From CAXDOZ01 sp963991145 (lineage in GTDB: Bacteria; Bacteroidota; Bacteroidia; Chitinophagales; JABDMM01), in contig CAXDOZ010000075.1 in assembly GCA_963991145.1 (NCBI GenBank), forward strand, positions 1 through 11,630: 11,630 bases of DNA, in the 5' to 3' direction. The notes beneath the pieces are model-generated. The model made no database searches. It saw nothing but the letters and a program-made list of their open reading frames with translations, and was not told where the DNA came from. The translations under genes and the position numbers were made by a program. Shown one piece after another: positions 6,743 through 11,630 of the stretch (its first letter is position 1; each line of letters opens with the position of its first letter).

Positions 6743-8092
6743 TTACTGAATTCTAGTGTACGTCAAATTTAAGCTAACAGGGTACTGCGAGTGATTCCCT
6801 CCATAGAAAATTGCTCTTCCTGCTCGGAAATTGTCTAGGAAAGGAAACAATAGAAGTCCCTCATTACTTGCAGATCCATTCACAATACCCTGCACATAGG
6901 CAGAGACATTGAAATTGTATTGGATCTTCGTTTGGCCGCCAAAAGTAACTTCCTCAGGTATCGCCGAGAAGTAATAAACGTTAAGGAATGCCAAAAAACC
7001 CTCATAAATATCTGTTTCCAGATCGATGTTTGGATCATCGTAAGCAGCCTTGTCTACTGCAAGGACCGAAATAGGGAAAGGGAATGTAGTATCTGAGTCG
7101 TCCAGAGTTACAATCAATTCAGCTTTATTGATCGCCACATCTGTAAGGTTTTGAAGGTATGGGAACTGAAGATATCCCATCGCTCCGGCTAGGCCCTGTA
7201 TCATCATTACGCTATCTCCCTCTGGAGATGTGCTGTTGAAGAGCTGATCGATATCCGAGCCTGTATAAGTTGGTTCTGTTTGAGTGAAGTAAGCCGAAAG
7301 GTCTCCGATCGGAAAGCCAAATGAAAGACTGTCGCCAATAGAATTACTGAAGTAAAGTGTCAACCTTGAATCCTCACTGATCATATTGAAGTAGGCAAAG
7401 CCATCTCCATTTGTATGAGTCGAACTCAAAAGAAGTCCGGGGAAGAAGTTTCTGAAGGCGTCGTTATCTGCAAAGTTTGAGCCTCCGGATTGAAGCATCA
7501 AATTTTCTCCCCAGGCATCGTTCAAACGAACTCTGATCTGAGCTGCATATGGCCCATCAACAGGGAAGACACTATCCTGCGTGCTGAGGATCTGAGTTGG
7601 GGTCCTGGCCAAATTACTGGAAAGCGTCCCTACTGAAGAGTTGTTATAATACCTGAAACTTAGATCCAATTGCTCTGTAAGCTCAAGCACTTCAAAATCA
7701 ACAGCAGTTGCAAGATCTCCATACTGACCATTGTATCTAATTGCCAGTACAACTGAGTCAAAGACTAAACTATCACCCAGATCAACATTATTGGTTGGAA
7801 GTCTGAACTGCATGAATACAGAAGACCTCAAATCTCCAAATGCAGGGAAATCATTTACCTGACCGAAGGTTGCCAGAAGCGTGTTATCGGTAGGAAGAGA
7901 ATCTCTTCTAATAGTGGTTGAGATAACTGTGATCGTATCTTCGCCACCTACCTGAAAACCGTCGGCTGTTGGCAGAATAGAGGTATCAGTAAGAACAGGG
8001 CTATCACATGAAAAAATAGTCATCGACAAGAGCAAGCAAGCGATGACTATATTCCATTTTGTCCGGATCGGACTATGATTACTTCTCTTCAA
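6743..8092 (-). CDS. DUF4270 family lipoprotein
   Basis: This is an exported lipoprotein of the Bacteroidota-specific DUF4270 family, whose function is not established. The signal peptide is clear: basic KRSNHSPIRTKW, hydrophobic NIVIACLLLSM, and lipobox TIFSC with Cys29 as lipidation site when translation starts at the TTG at 8092. The mature ~420 residues are rich in beta-strand and in Asp, Asn and Ser, and include the family-like segment GLAGAMGYLQFPYLQNL. The start is uncertain. The TTG at 8092 gives a normal 28-residue signal and overlaps the upstream gene by 14 nt; the ATG at 8137 would give an unusually long 43-residue leader; a still longer frame reaches 8200. Its TAA is one base before the glmS ATG, so the two are coupled. 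Location is probably the outer membrane or its periplasmic face. Confidence 0.85.
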   Translation of the reverse strand: MKRSNHSPIRTKWNIVIACLLLSMTIFSCDSPVLTDTSILPTADGFQVGGEDTITVISTTIRRDSLPTDNTLLATFGQVNDFPAFGDLRSSVFMQFRLPTNNVDLGDSLVFDSVVLAIRYNGQYGDLATAVDFEVLELTEQLDLSFRYYNNSSVGTLSSNLARTPTQILSTQDSVFPVDGPYAAQIRVRLNDAWGENLMLQSGGSNFADNDAFRNFFPGLLLSSTHTNGDGFAYFNMISEDSRLTLYFSNSIGDSLSFGFPIGDLSAYFTQTEPTYTGSDIDQLFNSTSPEGDSVMMIQGLAGAMGYLQFPYLQNLTDVAINKAELIVTLDDSDTTFPFPISVLAVDKAAYDDPNIDLETDIYEGFLAFLNVYYFSAIPEEVTFGGQTKIQYNFNVSAYVQGIVNGSASNEGLLLFPFLDNFRAGRAIFYGGNHSQYPVSLNLTYTRIQ

Positions 8093-8903
8093 GAAGACTT
8101 TGATAAAACTGGTGTTGCCCTTCAAGGAAATCCTCATTCTCTGTGTAGTTAAGAATTGGCTTGCCATTCTTATTCTGAATGATAGATGAAAGATCCTCAC
8201 TCACTGAATCGCTGCCAATCACCAAGGCATCAGCATAATTGCTTGCTCCCTTGTATAATCCGTCAAACTCACCGCTAACGAAGAATTCCACAGCATCTTT
8301 CTCGATCTGATCGGCAATTTCATCCTTTGACATGAAATTGTCTTCTAACTTACCAGGGAAATTATCGCCGTAAAGAGAATAGATCACTTTTGACTTGGCG
8401 AAAACAGGTTCATCCTTGTAAATGGTCTTCAAATACATTGGGATCAAGCTCGTCATCCATCCATTACAATGGATGATGTCCGGAGCCCATCCAAACTTCA
8501 TCACAGTTTCCATTACACCTTTACAGAAGAAAAGCATTCTCTCGTCATTATCGTCGAAAGACTTCTCATCCTTATCTGTAAAGACACTCTTGCGCTTGAA
8601 GAATTCTTCATTGTCAAGGAAGTAAACCTGGAGTCTTGCTCCTGGAAGGCTAGCCACTTTAATGATCAGTGGATAGTCCTCATCATTCACGGTTATATTA
8701 ATACCAGAAAGACGAACAACTTCGTGCAAACGGTGCCTGCGTTCATTAATATTACCGAATCGTGGCATTAGGATTCTAATTTCCATGCCTTGATCCTGTA
8801 AGTATTTCGGTAGATCTGAAATCGCTGAAGCTATATCACTCAGGTCCAAGTATGGATTCATTTCCTGAGTTACAATCAATACGCGTTTCTTTTCCATTTC
8901 CAT
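8079..8903 (-). CDS. Glycogen/starch synthase-like protein, GT5 N-terminal domain only
   Basis: The 274-residue product corresponds to the N-terminal Rossmann domain of GT5 glycogen synthases (about 480 residues in full). Landmarks are RVLIVTQEMNPYLDLSDIA (7-25), LPKYLQDQGMEIRILMPRFG (31-50), YFLDNEEFFKRKSVF (94-108), PDIIHCNGWMTSLIPMYLK (141-159) and IYSLYGDNFPG (174-184). The C-terminal GT1 domain with the catalytic sugar-nucleotide site is absent, and the KTGGL ADP-glucose motif after the first strand is replaced by LDLSDIA. Full-length synthase activity is therefore doubtful, although many Bacteroidota carry such a short protein next to panC. I chose the ATG at 8903 over a TTG at 8909; an ATG at 8897 is also possible. 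It starts the operon running to DUF4270 and glmS. The protein is often annotated glgA; I leave the symbol out because of the missing parts. Confidence 0.85.
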   Translation of the reverse strand: MEMEKKRVLIVTQEMNPYLDLSDIASAISDLPKYLQDQGMEIRILMPRFGNINERRHRLHEVVRLSGINITVNDEDYPLIIKVASLPGARLQVYFLDNEEFFKRKSVFTDKDEKSFDDNDERMLFFCKGVMETVMKFGWAPDIIHCNGWMTSLIPMYLKTIYKDEPVFAKSKVIYSLYGDNFPGKLEDNFMSKDEIADQIEKDAVEFFVSGEFDGLYKGASNYADALVIGSDSVSEDLSSIIQNKNGKPILNYTENEDFLEGQHQFYQSLLEEK

Positions 8904-8940
8904 AGCCAATATTCGATTGTTAAGAGGGGAAAAGTTTTAA

Positions 8941-8948
8941 TTAATTTG
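8941..8948 (+). promoter_or_regulatory. Weak candidate promoter for panC
   Basis: TTAATTTG matches TAnnTTTG at seven of eight positions, with a TTG at 8917-8919 21 nt upstream. It would overlap the divergent promoter region of the GT5 operon and leave a leader of about 75 nt. This is a weak call based on one degenerate box. Confidence 0.3.
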
Positions 8949-8953
8949 GAGCG

Positions 8954-8961
8954 CAAAGATA
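8954..8961 (-). promoter_or_regulatory. Bacteroidota -7 promoter box for the GT5-DUF4270-glmS operon
   Basis: TATCTTTG on the minus strand is an exact match to the TAnnTTTG box of the Bacteroidota primary sigma factor, followed by GC as is common. It would start transcription near 8948, giving a leader of about 45 nt. No clear -33 TTG was found at the right distance. Confidence 0.55.
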
Positions 8962-9030
8962 CGAAAATTTACCCCATCATCCTATAAATATCAGGCATAA
9001 AGCCTTGTTAGTCCTGAATTTCCATCACGC

Positions 9031-9885
9031 ATGTGGCTCTTTAAAACCATATACAGCCTTCAATCGCATCTAAAAAAGCTTAAATCTGAAGGTAAGAGCA
9101 TCGGATTTGTGCCTACTATGGGTGCTCTTCATCAGGGACATTTGCGCTTATTAGAGGAGTGCAAAATCCATGCCGACATAAGTGTTTGCTCCATCTTTGT
9201 GAACCCCACACAATTCAATGATCCCGGGGATCTCACTAGTTATCCCATCACTATTGAAAGCGATATGGATCAGCTCATCAGGCTGGGTTGTGATGTACTT
9301 TTTCTGCCGGATGTGGATACAGTTTATCCCAATGGAACAGAGATAAAAGAGAAGATCGACTTTGGAAGAATGGCTGTTATCGCCGAAGGGGAATCCAGAC
9401 CCGGGCATTTTGACGGAATGGCTCAGGTGGTAGAGCGATTGCTAAGGATCGTTGGCCCAGAATTCATCTTTATGGGTCAGAAAGACCTGCAACAGTCAAT
9501 AATTGTTAAAAAACTGGTTGAGCTGAAGAAACTGAAGACAAAGGTAGTTCGGGTCGATACGGTGAGAGAAGAGGATGGACTTGCACTTTCCTCCAGAAAC
9601 GTAAGATTGAACCAGGATCAACGCAAGGATGCAAAGGCGCTTTCTTCTGTGCTCTTTGCGATCAGAGATAGGGCATTGGCCGGAACGGCCTCAAAGGACC
9701 TTAAAAAATTGGGTTACGAGATCATTTCTCAATATCCTTCAATTGAACTCGAGTACCTCGAGCTTGTTAGCATGCCGGATATGATGGACTTCGAAACACT
9801 GGAAGCAGGTAAGGAATACGCCGCTCTCATTGGTGTAAATGTTGAGAGCACACGCTTACTAGACAATGTAGTCTTTAGTGTTTAG
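9031..9885 (+). CDS. panC: Pantoate--beta-alanine ligase (pantothenate synthetase)
   Basis: PanC condenses pantoate with beta-alanine using ATP, through a pantoyl-adenylate, to give pantothenate for coenzyme A. The 284-residue length is typical. Signature motifs are in order: PTMGALHQGH with the HxGH nucleotide-binding histidines (28-37), FVNPTQF (56-62), EGESRPGHFDGM (119-130), GQKDLQQ (149-155) and LALSSRN (184-190). The ATG at 9031 places FKTIYSLQSHL at the expected N-terminal position and has no competing upstream start. It is the first gene of the plus-strand set, divergent from the GT5 operon, and is followed 30 bp later by panD, which supplies its beta-alanine substrate. Confidence 0.98.
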   Translation: MWLFKTIYSLQSHLKKLKSEGKSIGFVPTMGALHQGHLRLLEECKIHADISVCSIFVNPTQFNDPGDLTSYPITIESDMDQLIRLGCDVLFLPDVDTVYPNGTEIKEKIDFGRMAVIAEGESRPGHFDGMAQVVERLLRIVGPEFIFMGQKDLQQSIIVKKLVELKKLKTKVVRVDTVREEDGLALSSRNVRLNQDQRKDAKALSSVLFAIRDRALAGTASKDLKKLGYEIISQYPSIELEYLELVSMPDMMDFETLEAGKEYAALIGVNVESTRLLDNVVFSV

Positions 9886-9900
9886 GAGCCTAAAAAGGAT

Positions 9901-9908
9901 TAATTTTG
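9901..9908 (+). promoter_or_regulatory. TAnnTTTG box just before panD
   Basis: TAATTTTG is an exact TAnnTTTG match eight bases before the panD ATG. If used, transcription would begin within a few bases of the start codon, giving a leaderless or nearly leaderless mRNA. A -33 TTG is not obvious, so this may be a chance match in a 30-bp gap. Confidence 0.4.
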
Positions 9909-9915
9909 CCGCGCA

Positions 9916-10263
9916 ATGCAGATAGAGGTTTTTAAATCGAAAATTCACAGAGCTACAGTTACTGAGGCTGACCTGAATTACATTGGTAGCGTAACTATTG
10001 ACGAGGATCTTCTCGATGCATCAGGTATCGTGGAGCATGAGAAAGTGCAGATCGTAAATGTCAATAATGGCGAACGTCTGGAGACTTTTGTCATAAAGGG
10101 AGAAAGAGGTTCCGGAGTGATCTGTATCAATGGTCCGGCTGCTAGAAAAGTAGCTGTAGGAGATATCGTCATCATTATCGCTTACGTGCATATCGATGCA
10201 GAAGAAGCCAAAAGCCATCAACCAACTACCGTTTTCCCGGATTCAAATAACAGGCTAAGCTAA
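9916..10263 (+). CDS. panD: Aspartate 1-decarboxylase proenzyme
   Basis: PanD converts aspartate to beta-alanine using a pyruvoyl group made by self-cleavage. The 115-residue length fits the family. The cleavage site is plain: YIGSVTID, with Gly24-Ser25 at the same positions as in E. coli, so Ser25 becomes the pyruvoyl residue. Other conserved parts are KSKIHRATVTEADL (8-21) and NGPAARKVAVGDIVIIIAY (73-91). The C-terminal ~20 residues are a polar tail. It lies 30 bp after panC and four bases before the next gene. Together, panC and panD give the last steps to pantothenate; panB is not in view. Confidence 0.98.
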   Translation: MQIEVFKSKIHRATVTEADLNYIGSVTIDEDLLDASGIVEHEKVQIVNVNNGERLETFVIKGERGSGVICINGPAARKVAVGDIVIIIAYVHIDAEEAKSHQPTTVFPDSNNRLS

Positions 10264-10267
10264 GTCC

Positions 10268-11491
10268 TTGAAGAAGCACCTCTCCTCCATTATAAAATTG
10301 ATCGTTTCGCTTGGAATAGGCGTGCTGATTGTTTGGTGGGCTTACAATAACATCTCAAAACCACAGGATGTCCTGATCCCTGAAGAGGCAATTGGCCAAA
10401 GCGAGATCGTCTATCTGGTTGAGGATTCAACTTATGTTGAGGAAGGCGATACTCTTGCTATCGTTAGTTTGGATTCAGGAGAGGAATTCATCACTGCGCA
10501 TACAGAAGGAGTGTTCCGACTAGCGGAATCGGCCAGAGGCCAAAAGACTATTGGCACACTTCAGGTCCAACTGCTATACATTCTTAAAACGGAGATTCAG
10601 GGAGCAAATCCAATTTGGCTGGTCCTCTGCATGCTGGTCTCATTCTGCAGTCATCTTCCAAGAATATTCAGATGGCAAATGATGTTGGAGCCCCTGGGCC
10701 ACAAGCCTAGATTTAGCGTCACTGCAATTGCTGTTTACATTACTTATGTAGCCAATTTGGCTTTCCCAAGATTGGGAGAGATCACTCGCTGTGGTGTCAT
10801 CAGCCGCTACGAGAAGATTCCATTCAACCAGGTAGTGGGAACGATGATCACTGAAAGAGCGATCGATCTCCTTTGCCTTCTTGCTTTTGGAGTAGTTACG
10901 CTTTTGACCCAATTCGATAAGATCTTCCAGTTCTTTGAAGAGAGAGTGGCAAAACCACTAGCGGAGAAGGGTCTAAGTATGGAACTTCTGATCTTGATCG
11001 GAGTTGGCTTTCTCGGTTTGATCTTCCTCTTCTTCTTCCTTCAGAGAAATTCAAATTCGAAATTCATAAACAAGATCCAGGAACTGATTCGAGGTGTAAT
11101 TAATGGAGTTAAGAGCATCAAGGATGTAAAGAACATTCCACTATTTATCTTCTACACCGTATTGATGTGGTTCCTCTATTTCATTATGATCTATATCTGC
11201 TTCCAGGCATTCCCGGAAAGCAAAGGACTAGCTCTTGGTGCAGGATTATCATGCTTCTTCTTTGGAAGCATCAGTCTAATTCTGGTTCAGGGTGGAATCG
11301 GCGCTTACCCATTAGCTATTAAAGAGGTATTACTTCTTTATGGAGTCTCTGCTGCGCAAGGATATGCTTTTGGTTGGGTAATTTGGATCGCCATTACCCT
11401 TGTAATTTTGATATCTGGTGGCGCTGCAATTATCGCCATGTCACAAATAAAAGAAAGACCCAATGACAAGCTCGGAACTGATTCAGTCTAG
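10268..11491 (+). CDS. Flippase-like integral membrane protein (lysylphosphatidylglycerol synthase TM / UPF0104 family)
   Basis: This is a polytopic inner-membrane protein of the flippase-like family related to the membrane part of MprF and AglD; members are thought to move or modify lipid-linked compounds, but the substrate is unknown here. Landmarks: a first helix at about 8-26, HLPRIFRWQMMLEPLGHKPR (129-148), ANLAFPRLGEITRCGVISRY (162-181), TERAIDLLCLL (195-205), and several C-terminal helices including GGIGAYPLAIKEVLLLYG. The start is a TTG four bases after the panD stop; it gives MKKHLSSIIKL, a good inward-facing N-terminus, and no ATG lies nearby. Unusually, residues 41-95 between helices one and two form a soluble, acidic, beta-rich segment like a biotinyl/lipoyl half-barrel (VEEGDTLAIVSLDSGEEF, then EGVFRL). 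Family members normally have only a short linker there. Confidence 0.88.
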   Translation: MKKHLSSIIKLIVSLGIGVLIVWWAYNNISKPQDVLIPEEAIGQSEIVYLVEDSTYVEEGDTLAIVSLDSGEEFITAHTEGVFRLAESARGQKTIGTLQVQLLYILKTEIQGANPIWLVLCMLVSFCSHLPRIFRWQMMLEPLGHKPRFSVTAIAVYITYVANLAFPRLGEITRCGVISRYEKIPFNQVVGTMITERAIDLLCLLAFGVVTLLTQFDKIFQFFEERVAKPLAEKGLSMELLILIGVGFLGLIFLFFFLQRNSNSKFINKIQELIRGVINGVKSIKDVKNIPLFIFYTVLMWFLYFIMIYICFQAFPESKGLALGAGLSCFFFGSISLILVQGGIGAYPLAIKEVLLLYGVSAAQGYAFGWVIWIAITLVILISGGAAIIAMSQIKERPNDKLGTDSV

Positions 11492-11630
11492 AATCCATAG
11501 CATTGAGACCATAGATAAACTGGTTTTTATGTGGAGATACCTTGAAGACACAGTTGTATTCACCAATGGAGTATTCGACATTCTTCATAAAGGCCATATC
11601 GATTATCTAATGTCCTGCAAGGATCTTGGT
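11463..11630 (+). CDS. rfaE2: D-glycero-beta-D-manno-heptose 1-phosphate adenylyltransferase, 3'-truncated by window edge
   Basis: The first 56 codons are visible. VFTNGVFDILHKGHIDYL carries the cytidylyltransferase-type HxGH motif (HKGH) of the adenylyltransferase that makes ADP-heptose for LPS core; the family consensus has Cys where this protein has Val in NGVFD. The N-terminal stretch with IHSIETIDKLVFMWRYLED matches the usual leader of the stand-alone Bacteroidota enzyme, so the ATG at 11463 is a reasonable start. It overlaps the end of the flippase-like gene by 29 nt in another frame, indicating coupling. The related FAD synthetase and glycerol-3-phosphate cytidylyltransferase families share the motif, but leader and context favour the heptose enzyme. 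Confidence 0.8.
   Translation, partial: MTSSELIQSRIHSIETIDKLVFMWRYLEDTVVFTNGVFDILHKGHIDYLMSCKDLG

Noticed and set aside
8079..8200. Start of the DUF4270 gene at 8200
   Set aside because: It would give a 64-residue leader before the lipobox Cys and overlap the upstream gene by about 120 nt; a start at 8092 gives a normal signal peptide.
8469..8771. 100-codon open frame on the + strand
   Set aside because: It lies entirely antisense to the well-supported GT5 gene, has no homology-like motifs or ribosome site, and reads as a shadow frame.

Overview
The window looks like a chromosomal segment of a Bacteroidota bacterium, probably Cytophagales or a close relative. The evidence is a DUF4270 lipoprotein, promoter-like TAnnTTTG boxes, core genes that lack Shine-Dalgarno sequences, and a familiar gene order: glycogen-synthase-like protein / panC / panD / flippase-like membrane protein / heptose-1-phosphate adenylyltransferase. 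It divides into an AT-rich accessory part (1 to about 4870) and a core part (about 4900 to 11630) with a more balanced composition.

Accessory part. On the + strand, a type I restriction HsdR subunit (5' end outside the window) is coupled by a 1-nt overlap to a 319-residue protein with a PD-(D/E)xK-like nuclease signature and a DUF5655-like tail. This gene pair converges, with overlapping stop codons, on a three-gene minus-strand operon. That operon encodes a 90-residue unknown protein, an excisionase-type helix-turn-helix protein and a 166-residue coiled-coil protein. Upstream of it lie about 360 bp of non-coding DNA with inverted repeats and a hairpin. Next comes a 5'-truncated remnant of a recombinase-like DNA-binding protein, which stops matching within a few tens of bases of the glmS 3' end. 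This looks like a defence-bearing mobile island whose right border is the region downstream of glmS, a position also used by Tn7-type elements.

Core part. A minus-strand operon runs from a short GT5-type glycogen-synthase-like protein through a DUF4270 lipoprotein to glmS (glucosamine-6-phosphate synthase), with overlaps or a 1-nt gap between genes. It diverges at about 8910-9030 from a plus-strand set. That set is panC and panD (pantothenate/coenzyme A precursor synthesis), a flippase-like membrane protein with an unusual soluble insert after its first membrane helix, and the 5' end of a heptose-1-phosphate adenylyltransferase (rfaE2/hldE type). The layout places amino-sugar, envelope lipoprotein, lipid/glycan transport and LPS-heptose functions side by side.

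The most interesting points are the truncated recombinase at the glmS border, the uncharacterised accessory operon with strong Shine-Dalgarno sites unlike the core genes, the single-domain GT5 protein lacking the usual KTGGL motif, and the barrel-like insert in the flippase. All functional statements come from motif reading; no database search was run.
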